Below, piece by piece: positions 46,761-59,573 of a stretch of DNA of 64,000 nt. This DNA is from Nilaparvata lugens (Eukaryota; Arthropoda; Insecta; Hemiptera; Delphacidae): positions 25,746,070-25,810,069 of the forward strand of contig NC_052516.1 in NCBI RefSeq assembly GCF_014356525.2, given 5' to 3'. The position numbers and the translations under genes are program-made. The notes beneath the pieces were generated by a model that had not been told where the DNA came from, did not search any database, and saw nothing but the letters and a program-made list of their open reading frames with translations. Each line of letters opens with the position of its first letter. The stretch's first letter is position 1.

Positions 46761-47320
46761 CTGTAACAGAAAGAGAATACAAATATATCATCAGAAGAAT
46801 AAAATACGCAAAGAGAATGAATAAACAATAAGAGAAACTAGAGAAATGCACATGATAAACAGTACTCTTTTATATAGCTGTATATTAAAGATGGAACAAT
46901 TTGGTTAATATTTGCAATAGCAGATTTGCAGTCTTTAATTCTATTTATATAGCTTTCATTGGATGCTTGACTCGATTATTATAACAAGATATTGCTATCA
47001 TTGGATAATCAAATAAGTAATTATTTTAGCTGGATATTAAAGGAAACGAAGAAGATAATGTCACAATATCATTTATCAGAATTATTATATACAAAACGGA
47101 ATGAAGATTTGAAAATTATGATATTAAAATACTGATAATATTTGATATATTAACAGGGGTCATTAAAGCAAACAATATTTATTTATGACACGAGTTTCTG
47201 AGAAAACATTTATAAATTTTTAATTCCGACTAAATTCGAAATTGATGAAATGATTCAATCGTTTGATAACAGATAGTAGTGTGGAATTTGATTAAGGAGG
47301 ATAGACATTAGAAGAAGACA
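46761..47320. other. upstream of elongase exon 1, intronic or promoter-proximal
   Basis: AT-rich and featureless. The acceptor at 46761 shows that the transcript starts further upstream. Confidence 0.4.
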
Positions 47321-47329
47321 AATAAAAAA

Positions 47330-47815
47330 GAAGTAGGTGGTGAAGGAGGAGGAAAAGGAGAAGGACGAGGAGGAAGAATAGGACGACGAGGAGGAGGAGG
47401 AGAAGGAAAAGGAGGAGGAGGAGGAAGAGGAGGAGAAAGAGAAGGAGAAGGAGAAGGAGAAGGAGGAGGAAGAGTAGGAGGAGGAGGAGAAGGAGAAGGA
47501 GGAGGAGGAGGAGGAGGAGGAGGAGGCGAAGGAGGAGTAGGAGGAGGAAGAAGAGGAAGAGGAGATGAAGGAGGAGGAGGAGGAGGAGGAGGAGGAGGAG
47601 GAGGAGGAAGAGGAAGCGGAGAAGGAAGAAGAAGAAGAAAAAAGGAAAGAAAAAAAGGAAGAAGAAATAGAAAAAGGAGAAGATGGAGCAGAAGAGGAAT
47701 GAAAAGAAGAAGAAGAAGAAAAAGAAAAGAGGAAGAAAAAGGAGAAAAAGAAAAGAGAAAGAAAAAGAAGAAGATGGAGGAGAGGAAGAGAAAGAAAAAG
47801 AAGAAGAACCAAAAT
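47330..47815. repeat. purine-only tract (AGG/AAG)n
   Basis: Almost uninterrupted purines on the plus strand for nearly 490 bp. The poly-Ser and poly-Leu/Phe ORFs on the minus strand are artefacts of this tract. Confidence 0.95.
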
Positions 47816-48163
47816 ATAATTGAAAAATGATTGAACGATTACAATCACTCTTCTTCATGTATTCTATACACTTACATACACACATGAGTACTCTGTAGTA
47901 GTGTTTAGTTTCGTCATAGTCATAGCAACGTATATCATAACACACACTGACCTGACATGGAATGACCTCTCTAACTCATTCCTAACTCATTCTTAACTCA
48001 TCCCAACTCACCCAAAACTCACTCTGCCCAATCTGTGTAGGCTACTCCACACCTGACATTTTCAGATCGATTTGTTTGCCGACTGTCACAACTGACCTTT
48101 GCCTGATCTCTGATATGTTTACAGGTTATTGAGCGGAAAATATGGGGGATAGAGCGCATAAAT

Positions 48164-48215
48164 GAGAGAGAGAGAGAGAGAGTGAGCGGGGCGGAGCGAG
48201 AGAGAGAAAGAGAGA
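48164..48215. repeat. (GA)n microsatellite
   Basis: GAGAGAGAGAGAGAGAGTGAG with an interruption; potential GAGA-factor sites, but no promoter evidence. Confidence 0.8.
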
Positions 48216-48299
48216 GTGAGTTTGTAAATGTGAGGAAGAATAGGTGAGGGAAGAAGGGAGTAAGTAGGATGGATTGAGAGTTATTTTAGAGAGAGAGAT

Positions 48300-49790
48300 T
48301 GATAGATTGATTGATTATATGCCTTTATTAGGGCGGAATTAGGACTCCTGGTCCTCTCTGCCACACAACCCTCGAGGAGAGGGGATGGATATGTATATTG
48401 ATGAATTTCATTATTTTTCTCTTGTTTTCAGGAACATTCAAACACAAGAAAACAATGAAATGTCAAAGTATATATTTCTCGAGAGAGAATGCAATATTCC
48501 CGTGAATCAATAATGAATACTGAACAAATTTTATAACATTGGCCTACAGTTTAATAAAACATGGAGAATCATAGACAACTTTCAATGAATTTGAAGAAAA
48601 ATTTGGTTGAATTTTATCAACTATTCCCCACATTTCTAACATTAAAAATATCCGAAACTCTAAACTGGGAATGAATTTTCCAAGGTTTATTGACAAGTAT
48701 TATGGACTTTCAAGTAGATTCCAAAATCTACCAATAAACTGTATGGTATTTATTATTACCAAAAAAAAAAAAAAATGTTATACAGTATTTCGTTCTATAC
48801 TATTTATGAGACTTATGAAGTGCAGTTTTTGTTGAGTGCAGATATTGAAATATCTGCACTCAAATGACCCAAATGAGCCATTGACTTGTGAGTGTACAAA
48901 AAGGATCGATATATAATGATGATGAGAGATAAATATCACGAGTATATTAAAAGCCTATGTGAAAAATCCTTATAAAAATTTTACAATAGTTGAAAATATG
49001 GGATTCCACCATCTATTTGGCAATACCCAGCCTAATTTACGAGTTGACCATACAATTCCAAGTGAAACATTGTTTTCAAATTGGCCAATACAAAACTGCA
49101 ATTTCGAAATTAGACAATACTGCAGACACGGTAATTTGTGCACTAACCAAGACCTAAGTGAAAGGGATATGTTGATTGGTCAGTGAAGCAACACCAGATG
49201 TTCTTGAGAACTATGCCTGTCTTCTGATAAAATATCATAATATCTTTGTTGTATACCTTCATATCTATATCTATTATATACTTACCCATCTCTACGAATG
49301 AATATAGATAAGCTTACTCTACCTAGGTATTTATCTGTAAATACATATATACTGAACACTTGAAGGTTCGTTAGTATGAACTGGATAAAATTGGAATAAG
49401 TCTTCAAATTCTTATGTTGTAATAGATAATTTTCTGCTAGTTACTTTGTCCCATAACTGTGTAATACAAGAATCACCTTTCGCTTTTGTCTACTGGGTGC
49501 TTTTCGATATTGCAATAGGTTCCAATATGGCAATTTAAGAGATAGAATAAGACTCTTGAACATAGCAATTTAAGAGATAGAATAGGCACAAGTATTCTTT
49601 CTATCAATATTGTGAATTTTTATCTCATTCTATCAGTTATAGTAGCCCTTAAAGGAAAGTGCATACAATTTAAGAGAGTTTGAATAATTTTATACAACAG
49701 TTTTGTGTTTCAAACAAGAGTTAGTCAACCGCACCAAAACTGGAAACTGGAATAGATGAGTCGGCCCTCTCTAATCTCTTTTTGGGTTTA
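48300..49790. other. intergenic or intronic stretch without a supported gene
   Basis: A TTTATTAGGGCGG segment at about 48323 looks like a repeat end. A 13-A run lies near 48761-48773. No coding pattern is convincing, including the 75-codon frame at 48959-49186. Confidence 0.4.
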
Positions 49791-49794
49791 CAAG

Positions 49795-49960
49795 CCCTTA
49801 GTGCCGGTTGCACAAAAGCCGGTTAAATTTTAATCGTGATTAATTCCACGAGAACCAATCAGAGAAGCCGCTTATCAAAAAGGCCTTTGTGAACCTGATT
49901 GGTTCTCGTAAAATTAATCACGGTTAAAATTCAACCGGCTTTTGTGCAACTGGGCCTTAG
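49795..49960. mobile_element. foldback MITE
   Basis: Arms GTTGCACAAAAGCCGGTTAA and complement, extending through TAATCGTGATTAATT and GAGAACCAATCAG. Confidence 0.85.
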
Positions 49961-50305
49961 ACATAGTCATAGAATGAACAATCTTATGGGTTTGAATAAT
50001 CTGTATAGGTTTTCTGTGCCTTAGTGAAGAAATTAGTGGTGTTAATCCACTCACTAATATCATCAACTAAGATTAATATATCATATGTGATAATTAACGG
50101 TTAGGTGTAACTCAGGTCGGTTAGTTAACAAGGATCAAGATTCTATTACCTGGAAACCCGAAATTTGTTGATCTAGGATCGTAATACTGTATTGGAACCA
50201 GGTTTAAATGGGTCAGTGCAACTCGAAATACAGTACCACAATATTATACCATATGCAGTATAATAATATGCTTTAAATATTTTTAAATCTATAGGCAGGC
50301 TTATT

Positions 50306-50800
50306 ATGTTCTTCTTTTCCTTCTACAGTACTTCTCTTTTTCATATTCTTCTCCTCCTTCTCACAATTTTTCCACTATTTTCTCCCTCTGTTCTCTTTCT
50401 TCTGCGTCGTCATCCTACTCCTCCTCCTCCTCCTCCTCCTCTTCCATTTCCAGTGACGATATTTAGCGAAGTGATTTATCAAGTGATAACCCTTGAGTAC
50501 TTTAAGTACTGTACTACTTATCCTTCTCCTCATATTTCTACTATTTCCTCTCTCTCTCCCTGTTCTCTCCTGCGTCCTATTTCCTTTCTTCTTCTCCTCC
50601 TCCATTTCCAGTAACGAGATTTAGCGATGATGCATAAGAGATAAGTGATAAGCCTTGATAATACTTCTTCTTTTCCTTCTCATTTTTCACTATTTCTCTC
50701 TCTGTTCTCTTTCTACTACGTCCTCACCCCTTTCTTCTTCTTCTTCTTCTTCTTCAACATCATAATCATCTCCTCCTCCTCCACCTGCTCCTCCATTTCC
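50306..50800. repeat. pyrimidine-rich stretch with a diverged threefold unit
   Basis: CTT/CTC-rich segments alternate with a CATTTCCAGTRACGAKATTTAGCG block seen at about 50447, 50606 and 50796, so this is a degenerate tandem repeat with a period of about 160-190 bp. Confidence 0.65.
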
Positions 50801-50909
50801 TCCAGTGACGTTATTTAGCGTTGATACATTTCCAGTGACCTGGTTTAGTGCATAAAGTTCTACCCATGATAAGTTCTTCCATACTTTAAACCGGTAAAAC
50901 CACACGGAA

Positions 50910-51050
50910 GTAAATTTATTTATTTATTTATTTACATTACAATATGAGGGCACCAGGAAGAAATACTTCCCATAATAGCCCTCTTGACACTAAAGAAATT
51001 ACAATTCTAATATATTAATAGTATAACTTGATATAATATAGTATAAGTCT
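50910..51050 (-). repeat. LINE 3'-end fragment
   Basis: (TTTA)n followed by CATTACAATATGAGGGCACC. The polarity suggests the 3' end of a minus-strand LINE. Confidence 0.45.
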
Positions 51051-51719
51051 AATCTAATATAGAAAATTCACTAAATTAAAGAGATATAGAAACAACAATA
51101 TTTTTTAACTAAAATAGAAGATGAAAAAGAGGAATATGATGATGATAAGTATAAATTAATAAGAGAAAAAGAACAAGATCATTATGTCAATATTTTGAAC
51201 CAACAATTGAAGATGATAACGAGGGGTATGACAATGATGATGATGGTTAAGATGATGAAGACGATGATGAAGATTAAAGTAAGTAAAATAACTAAACAAA
51301 GTGAACTAAGCTAGTCAACCCTCAGTCAGCCATGATACAAGTTACCCATCCGAAACAAAGTTACCTCTAACAAAACTAATGTTTCGTAACATATCTTCAA
51401 CTACTCAGAACGTAAACTTTCAGTTTCAACGGACCGAAAATGTCGCAACCAGTTACTTTAAAAAAGTGGCGCGAACTTCAAAATTGTGACGGACACAAAT
51501 GGCAAGGTCACATATATTATATACATCTATGTATTTGAAATAGATATATACAACCGTTCAACCAGGTCGAGTGATTACAAACCGGTAACGCAACTAATCA
51601 CAATCAGGTGCAACCCGTGCAACTGTGCAACTCAAACTGGTTATTTTTTGCGTCTGGCTCATTTTATCACTTATCTCATCCGTTTTCAATTTCGTTATAC
51701 GCCGGACATCGAGTGGCAA

Positions 51720-51965
51720 ATCTCTTCTTCTTCTTCTTCTTCTTCTTTTTTTTTCTTCTTCTTCGTCTTCCACTTCCACTTCTTCTTCTTCTTCGTCTTC
51801 TCCTTCCACTTATTCTTCTTCGTCTTCTTCTTCCACTTCTTCTTCTTCGTCTTCTCCTTCCACTTCTTCTTCGTCTTCTCCTTCCACTTCTTCTTCGTCT
51901 TCTCCTTCCACTTCTTCTTCGTCTTCTCCTTCTCCTTCCACTTCATCTTTCTCTTTTGCTTCTTG
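51720..51965. repeat. (CTT)n-based repeat with a TCTTCTCCTTCCACTTCTTC unit
   Basis: Pyrimidine-only apart from rare G and A. The later half is a tandem array of a 27-bp unit. The overlapping Ser-, Phe- and Leu-rich frames are artefacts. Confidence 0.9.
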
Positions 51966-52186
51966 AAGCTAAGAATGTAATAATGTACTTTTATTCGTTG
52001 AATAATTATTTATTTTATTCATTCTTATGGCTTTTATTGCCAGAGAGATCCTTTTGGATGTTCTGCCTCGCCGTATTATCCAATGTCATTTCCTATCAAC
52101 ACTCAAGTTAATAGTTATGTATTGGATTCTTCTTGTTTTGTCACTGGAAATTTGCACTTTGAATAATAAAAATAATTTGAATTTGT

Positions 52187-52248
52187 AATTTCTTCTTCTT
52201 CTTCTTCTTCTTGTTCTTCTACTTCTTCTTCTTCTTCTATTCCACTAC
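52187..52248. repeat. (CTT)n microsatellite
   Basis: Short run of CTT triplets with few interruptions. Confidence 0.85.
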
Positions 52249-52577
52249 GCTCTTACAAGTCTTCAAAACAATTTTCAAAGCTGATAATTCAAATCTTCAG
52301 AAATGTCCCATCAAAATGATTGATTGAGATAAATGAGTTGAGCGAACGCCAAATTTACTAATTATTACTAATGAATTTGAGATATATAATCAATTAGACC
52401 ACTATCAGTATTCAACCCTCACAGCCTCCTGATTCAGTTCAGCTAATCTATTCGTTCATTATTGAAAGATTTCTAAAACACTGGGCTAAATTACTTTGAT
52501 TCCGATCCCAAGAACTTTCTAGAAGACACTAATTCATAAATGTTAACGAAAGACATACTTTCTGATTCTAAGTACTT

Positions 52578-53044
52578 TATAGTGAGGTCCACGTTATAAT
52601 GGCAGTGGTGAAAAGTAGGAGAAAAACGTTGCTGATCCACTGTTTTGTCAATGCCTTCTATAGACGGTAGCAGATACAGGTTTATTGATGTAATATAAAT
52701 ACTGCTCATTGTCGTTTAAAATAGACAATTATATTTCAATTATCAAGAAATGATATTTTTCAATAATTTTATAATGAATTATAATGATTAAGATGCAAGA
52801 TTAAGATTAAGATGCAAGATTAAGATTAAGATGCAATGAATTAAATTTTTCAATGATCTCTTAATGAATTTACATAATTACGATGAAATATTTTGTAAAT
52901 TAATTATTAATTCTACATTGTCAAAGACGATCTGGCAACAGAGCAAAGCGAGAGAGAGATAGCGCTATCTGCTTTGTTGAATAGACAAGGATAGCAATAC
53001 CATTGCTAATCAAACACTGCCATTATAACATGGATCTCACTACA
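52578..53044. mobile_element. MITE family M, copy 5
   Basis: Ends TATAGTGAGGTCCACGTTAT and a slightly decayed complement. It has an internal triplication of AAGATGCAAGATTAAGATT type near 52790-52835. Confidence 0.8.
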
Positions 53045-53262
53045 GGATAAAATACTTATTTGACTATAACTCTATTCAAGTTAACGATAGGTTAAAAAAG
53101 TAATTCATTATTTTGTACATGATTTTCAAGTTAAGCTCTATTGATTGTTATTGAATAACATTTGACCAGCAATTTCAAGGTTTGAACATAAACACATTTA
53201 TCTTCATAATAGAAAAATACGTAATTTGGTTTGACTTCTCACAGAGCGATAGAAAACATAAT

Positions 53263-53369
53263 GAGCAAAGCGAGAAAGAGATAGCGCTATCCGCTTTGTA
53301 GAATGAAAGACAAGGATAACAATATCATTGCTAATCAAACACTGCCATTATACCGTGGACCTCACTGTA
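53263..53369. mobile_element. MITE family M, 3' half only
   Basis: From GAGCAAAGCGAGAAAGAGAT to the right terminal repeat; the left half is missing. Confidence 0.75.
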
Positions 53370-53549
53370 TGATATACAGTACAAAAGATAACGGAGGAGA
53401 TACAAAAATGAGATGAAAAAACAATAAACTTCAAAAAACTATTATAGAATTCAGCACAAATGCAAATTTTCTGCAATGAATTGCCAAAAATTGACAATGG
53501 TGTGATAACCGAAACCGGTCTTTCTAAGTATCAATAAATCTGAGCTTTT

Positions 53550-53620
53550 TGACAATTTCATAGTCTTTTTCATTCGATATGAATAATTACCACAATATCA
53601 ACTTCTCAACTAAACAAAAA
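53550..53620 (+). repeat. dispersed repeat shared with 59030-59105
   Basis: TGACAATTTCATAGTCTTTT followed by ATATGAATAATTA and CACAATATCAACTTCTCAAC in both places. Confidence 0.6.
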
Positions 53621-53861
53621 GTGAAAAATTACCAAAAATCTCAATTTTATGTCTATTTCAAGATTGAAACATACTATTTTTCACAATTCCCACGACCAGA
53701 TTACAAGGAATCCATTTTTCAAAGGAAACAATTTAAAATGTACCACTACCATAATATACTAATCTAATTTAAACTCTGTTGAGTATAGTACCCGTACCTC
53801 CATGCTACTAATTATCGAATGGTTTTGCTTTGCGATGTTACGGTAATTTGTCCTCTGAATG

Positions 53862-53962
53862 ATTCATTTATTGTTACGGTAAAACAGATTCCAACTGAAT
53901 CGAAACTTCGTTCAAGTTTATTTATTGTTACGGTAAAACAGATTCCAACTGAGTCAAAACCG
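53862..53962. repeat. two-copy tandem repeat, period 64 bp
   Basis: TTTATTGTTACGGTAAAACA and the next CAGATTCCAACTGA segment are repeated once. Confidence 0.8.
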
Positions 53963-54074
53963 TTTAAAAAAGGAGTAAAAAATAATAAATTGAGTGGAAA
54001 AAGAGTGAAATGAGGCCTGAATAGACTGCGGAAAACATTCCACACTTCTAGCGTCACATAGTAAAAAGTAGGTT

Positions 54075-54465
54075 AATTTGTAACTAAATTTTCATAAGTT
54101 TTTTCTTAATATGGTACCTTCTCTAAATAGTAGAATTTACTATGTGATCGTTTCCTACTTATATTTTCATAAGATTTCGAAAATATATATTACCTTTTCT
54201 AAATAATAGTATTAATGCTATGTGATCGTTCCCTAATTATATTTTCATACGATTTTGAAAATATATAGTAGCCTACCTTTCCTAAATAATAGTATTAATA
54301 TGTGATTGTTCCCTACTCATATTTTCATAAGATTTTCAAAATATATGGTTCTTTATTGAATAATAGTATTATTACTATGTGATCGTTCCCTATTCATATT
54401 CTCATAAGATTTTTAAAATACACAATACCTTTACTAAATTCATACTATGTGATCGTTCCATAGAC
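54075..54465. repeat. tandem repeat of about 80 bp, four to five copies
   Basis: Each unit has CTATGTGATCGTTCCCTA, TATTTTCATAAGATTTT and CTAAATAATAGTATTA. Confidence 0.85.
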
Positions 54466-54711
54466 GTTTGACAGGGAAACTTTTATGCACAGAGTTACAC
54501 TGAAACCTACGAAATTTCATAAAATTCTTACATAATTATTCAAGTGAGTTCATTGCGTGTAATTACCCGACTAAGTGCACTTACAAAAGAAAAACATAAC
54601 CTAAAAAACTCGAGCAGAGTCCACCACTTAGATATAAGAAGGAAGCGGAAGGCTAATGAACACATTAACTAAACGGTGTTTAATGCGTTCACTTTTCTTT
54701 TTATACTGAGC

Positions 54712-54943
54712 AGATAAAAAAGATAGAAGTAGAAAAAATAAGAAGAACAAGAAAAAGAGAAGACAGCAAAGAAGAATTACATGAGAAGGAAGAAAGAGAC
54801 GGGGTAGAAGATGACGATGAAGAAGAGAAGAAGAAGAAAAAGAAGATGATGATGAAGAAGAAGAAAAAAATACGATAATGAAGAAGAAGAAGAAGAAGAA
54901 GAAGAAAAATACAATGATGATGATGATGAAGAAGAAGAAGAAG

Positions 54944-54974
<31 letters not shown>

Positions 54975-54975
54975 C
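54712..54975. repeat. purine tract (GAA)n/(GAT)n
   Basis: GAAGAAGAAG runs with some GATGAT. The minus-strand poly-Phe frame is an artefact. Confidence 0.9.
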
Positions 54976-55200
54976 TTTCATAGTAGCAGGCAGGCTACCA
55001 GTGATACGAATTGGCACATTGTTTAAAGTTTAACCTACTAAGCCCAAGGTCATTCATTGGACGTCTGTCTCTTCTTGTAAGGACAAATACTTCAAGTGCT
55101 GAAAATCTGGCGACATGTTATTCAATTAGGCTCAAACTCTACGTACTTTCAAGAATCTCTCGCTTATAAGATTGACTATTATTTTTATAGAAATTGATAA

Positions 55201-55550
55201 TCAATTATTATAGAAAATTACTAATAGTGATATTTTTCATATAAACACGAGTACCAAGTTTCGAGCACTTATGCCAAGTGTCAAAATGAATTATAATTAT
55301 TTTTGTTGTACTTTAGAAAATTACTAATAATTACCCTTTTCATATTTTTCATATAAACACTAGTACCAAGTTTCGAGCACTTATGGCAAGTAAGTGTCAA
55401 AATGAGTCAATAATTATTTTTGTTGTACTTTAGAAAATTACTAATAATTACCCTTTTCATATTTTTCATATAAACACTAGTACCAAGTTTCGAGCACTTA
55501 TGGCAAGTAAGTGTCAAAATGAGTCAATAATTATTTTTGTTGTACTTTCA
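55201..55550. repeat. tandem repeat of about 118 bp, three copies
   Basis: TAGTACCAAGTTTCGAGCAC and TTTTTGTTGTACTTTAGAAA recur at this spacing. The last two copies are almost identical. Confidence 0.9.
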
Positions 55551-55769
55551 ATCTGTTTTGAAAACTAGTGAACTCATTATTACGTTATTAATTACAGTGT
55601 TAGTGATTAGTCATTTTTTCAAGTTCATTTCTTCAATCTACACAAAAATTAATCATGATAACTGAAATATTATTTATGATATCCTGGTATAAATAATATC
55701 ACAGACATTAGCTTGAATCTGTGATAATATTTCATTTCCTTAATTAATACTATTTCTCATGGATATTAA

Positions 55770-56010
55770 ATAACTAGCAGGTAACCCGTTCTCCGCAAGG
55801 ATGTAATTAAAAACTTGACAAACTGAGAACTTGACGTAATGAAATCTTGAAGAATTCTAAATAGGCCTATAACCATCCTCGGTAAAATGAGAATCTATAT
55901 GCAAAATTTCAAGTTAATCAGTCCAGTAGTTCAGACGTGATGATGCGTCAAACTTATTTTCCTATCGCGTACGTGTATAAGCCAATTCTTTCCTCTATCA
56001 AACAGGATTA
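55770..56010 (+). repeat. dispersed repeat family R, copy 2
   Basis: See 28115-28350. This copy keeps AGTTCAGACGTGATGATGCG and CGTGTATAAGCCAATTC. Confidence 0.65.
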
Positions 56011-56149
56011 TTACAAAATAATGGTAATCTACAATCTTATCTTGGACTTTGTCAACTATAAATTTGGAAGAAAAATAGCATAAGGACTACCTTATTATTT
56101 CATCTGCCAATGTGTCATTGCATTGTGAATAAATAAATAAATACGAAAA

Positions 56150-56340
56150 GGGAGAAAGAGACGGGGTAGTAGAAGATGACGATGAAGAAAAAGAAGAAGA
56201 AGAAGAAGAAGAAGAAGAAGAAGAAGAAGAAGAAGAAGATGATGAAGATGAAGAAGAAGAAGAAGAAGAAGAAGATGGAGAAGAAGAAGAAGATGAAGAA
56301 GAAGAAGAAGAAGAAGATGATGATGAAGAAGAAGAATAAT
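56150..56340. repeat. purine tract (GAA)n
   Basis: Mostly GAA with GAT interruptions, inside a duplication of AATAAATAAATACGAA at both sides. Confidence 0.95.
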
Positions 56341-56812
56341 AGTGTAATTTGCATTGTAAATAAATAAATACGAATACTATCTTCATACGAATTACTGAAA
56401 CTGCAGCATTCTTTTATTATAATACTGTATTATAGATTCATCTTATTAAGAGAAGTGATATCTCTTATCCTGTTGTTGTGAACAAGTAAGTCAATAACCC
56501 ACAGATTTCTGAGCAACCTACTTTCGAACTCTTAGAACCGTCAAGAGTTGGTGACTTCTCAAGTACTCAATTAGGACTTGGTCTTGAAGTAGCACTCAAG
56601 TTATGTCATTAACTTACAAGTGTACACTCGAGGTTTGTAAGGCAACAGGAGTTTTCCCAAGAAAGTCAGAGAGTGAAAGAGTCGACCAGTACTTCACTTT
56701 TTTGTTAAAAGGAACGAATCTTTGACTGAACTGCTGTGACAAACTCAGATTGCAGCAATGTAATGTATTTTTCATGTAATGTATTCTCAATAAATAAATA
56801 AATACAGGGTTA

Positions 56813-57375
56813 TCATAAAAGAATGGTGCGGTTTCGAACATTGTTTAAAGAAAAACCAAATTACTTACAGTTAATGTTTTTTATTCACCAAATTTGTCGT
56901 CTGAAACAGTTTTTTTACATGATTAATAACTTTCAATAAGTGCGTCCTTAGTCACTCGACAAATGTCCAAACGATAATAAATTTCTCTCTTAACATTCGA
57001 TAACATTTCTTCCATTATGGTTGTCATTGGTTCTTTAATCCTGTTTTAAAGTGGTTCAGTTCGCGATTTCTTGTGAATAAACAATGTTTTTGATGTAAAT
57101 TTACAAGAAAAAAATCTACCTGAACCACTTAAAAACAGGATTAATGAAGCAATGACAACCATAACCAATGTTATGTTAGCGAATGTTTGGAGAGAAATTG
57201 ATTATCGTTTGGATATTTTGTCGAACGACTAAAGGCGCACATATTTAAATTTATCAATTATGTAAAAACTGCCTGAGACGACAAATTAGATGAATAAACA
57301 ACATCAACTGTAAGTAATTTGGTTTTTCTTTAAACCATGTTCGAAACCGCACCATTCTTTTATGATAACTCTGTA
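56813..57375. mobile_element. double-ended foldback derivative of a mariner-type element
   Basis: Both ends carry CAGGGTTATCATAAAAGAAT or its complement with TA borders. Each arm encodes, reading outward, the decayed C-terminus of a mariner-type transposase (NV-x-REI-x-YRLDI-C-type). The two arms are therefore inverted copies of the same 3' end, joined in the middle. Confidence 0.7.
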
Positions 57376-57529
57376 TTTGTTGAATGAGAATTGATAATCA
57401 AGATACTGCTAATACAACTTATTTGAATTTGAATTATCAATAATATACATTACATTATTGAAAGAAACACAGTTTTCAGATGGAATTAAATAGAGAATGC
57501 ATCTATTCAAATGCTAATCAATATGTAAT

Positions 57530-57717
57530 TATTATTTAACGAAAATCCTAAATAAATGCTGGGAGGTACCGGGTTCGATTCCCGGGCTGGCAAATAATTT
57601 TTGGATAGTAGTTCTCATCGAATTTCCATCTAGCTGTTAACCCTGTTGTCAATGTCTGCAGTAGCAGAAGTCTTCGGGGTGATTTACATAATTTATTTAG
57701 GATTTTCGTTAAATAAT
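57530..57717. mobile_element. tRNA-derived SINE-like element bounded by an inverted repeat
   Basis: GGGTTCGATTCCCGGGCTGG at about 57570-57589 is a perfect RNA polymerase III B box with T-stem. No intact tRNA fold precedes it. The element ends with ATTTAGGATTTTCGTTAAAT, and the complement of that end lies at 57533-57552 on the left. Confidence 0.55.
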
Positions 57718-57722
57718 AACTA

Positions 57723-57850
57723 AACACAGTTTTATTTTTGTCACATCCATATTTATTAGACTTTTAAACAGACTGGAACTGAAGTTGAAGTTGCAGTCCT
57801 ATGTAAAAGTCTAATAAATGTGGATGTGACAAAAATAAACCTGTGTTTTT
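57723..57850. mobile_element. short foldback element
   Basis: Arms AACACAGTTTTATTTTTGTC and complement, 128 bp, with a GAAGTTGAAGTTGCAGT loop. Confidence 0.8.
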
Positions 57851-58195
57851 CCAATAATGTCATGTATATTATTGATAATTCAAATTCAAATAAGTTTGAG
57901 TAAGACAGTATCTTAATTCTAGCATATAGAGTGTATGTAGCATCAAATGACTTACAAGAGTATACAGTTGTGGATCACTTTGTAGTGACTTGAATTTCAA
58001 CAACAAATCTCTTGAATTTAGTAACTTACGAAGTCCCCTCCAAGGACTAACCAAGTTTCCTTCCAAGTTATAATGATGTTGAAGTTGTAATGGATTTGAC
58101 TTTGTCTAATTGTATGATGTATGGCCCTATTATAAATATTACAGTATTATAAATTAATAGTGATAATGAGATCACCTGTATAATAAGGTAAAAAG

Positions 58196-58310
58196 TAAAT
58201 TCGTATCATTTTGTTGGTAAGGAGTCCCTTGCGGGGAGGTCTCACCTTAATTAATTTAAGGGCCTTACGACTGTCATACTTCAGCTGGGATCGACTGTTT
58301 AACGTGTACA
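58196..58310 (+). repeat. dispersed repeat family D, copy 3
   Basis: AAATTCGTATCATTTTGTTGG start and GGGCCTTACGACTGTCATAC, as in 23220-23370. Confidence 0.6.
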
Positions 58311-58319
58311 ATAAGGTAG

Positions 58320-59440
58320 TAAGGTTTAATATAAGGTAATAAGTAATAAGGTTTTCCCATTAGTGCTTTTTCTTCTCTTTCCTCCCCCTGTGCTACTCAT
58401 TTCCTTAGCTTCTCTGTTCTTTCTTATCTACCCAATGTTCCATGTTTTCATTTCACGTTCTTTCTTTTTTTGATTTTTAATTTTCTATGATCTTGAATTC
58501 GTAATACTGATTTTATAATTTCCCTTCACTCCTCCACTCTTTTGTTATTACCATGTACTTTTTCCTCTTGCCAATGCTTCTTTCTATTTTTCACACAGCA
58601 TTTACAACTTTTATTCCAGATCAGTTAAACAATTTTGAGATTCTACCATCTTCTAAGCTCTCCTGTAATTCAATTAAAAATGCATCAATGCTTGATACAT
58701 TTCAATATATGATTGATCTTGATCAATTTTGACTCTCATGGTTACAAATAACCACTCCACATATTTAACTATTCCTCATGAAAAAATCAACGAATTTCTA
58801 TGATAAAATTCATCTATTCCTCCTCATAAATGTAGCAATTTCGCACGAGTCTATCTATTATATTTGCAACTTCAAACACACTTATTCATCCGGATAGAAG
58901 ATTTTTATGGAGGTGTTCAGAGGTGTGTTGATCATGGTTGGGGAGAAATTCGATTTGGGCTTTAATTAATATTAATTCTATTTAATAAAAAGACTAAGAA
59001 ATTGTCAATAGACAATATAATCTGTGGTTTTTGACAATTTCTCAGTCTTTTTATTTAATATGAATAATTAACACAATATCAACTTCTCAACTACACAAGA
59101 AAGAAAAAAAATCTAGTAGTTCTTTTCTCAAACTCTATCCAATCTCATAATTTTTCTCAAAATCATAAGACAGCCTCTTCAAATTTATAAAGAGTACTCT
59201 CGATCTTATGCACTATAGTACCCAACACTGTGTCTAATACTGTACTGTAGTAAGGAAAGGCCTATGTTACGTAAGGTTCGGCACAGTAACTGTTTAGGCT
59301 ACTGTGTTAATGGGTTGTGCCTTCCGAATACATTCAGTGGATGTGCGTTTCTTTCTAGGTCAACCTGACCTCAGAGGTGTCCGCTTTTTTTCATCGCCAA
59401 TCGTTTTGTCTCCACAATGTCACTACTGTTTTGATCGGTG
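58320..59440. other. stretch without a supported gene
   Basis: Pyrimidine-rich between 58360 and 58640. A repeat shared with 53550-53620 lies at 59030-59105. No coding evidence. Confidence 0.4.
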
Positions 59441-59448
59441 GTGTCTGG

Positions 59449-59453
59449 TCGGA

Positions 59454-59488
<35 letters not shown>

Positions 59489-59541
59489 AGAAGAAGAAGA
59501 AGAAGAAGAAGAAGAAGAAGAAGAAGAAGAAGAAGAAGAAG

Positions 59542-59573
<32 letters not shown>

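Noticed and set aside
47255..47945. Poly-Ser and poly-Leu/Phe ORFs
   Set aside because: Low-complexity translation of a purine triplet tract; the same applies to the ORFs in 51486-52111, 54628-55017, 56087-56386 and 59304-61306.
57556..57600. tRNA gene
   Set aside because: Only the B box and T-stem are readable; there is no acceptor stem, anticodon arm or CCA-proximal pairing, so a SINE is the better explanation.
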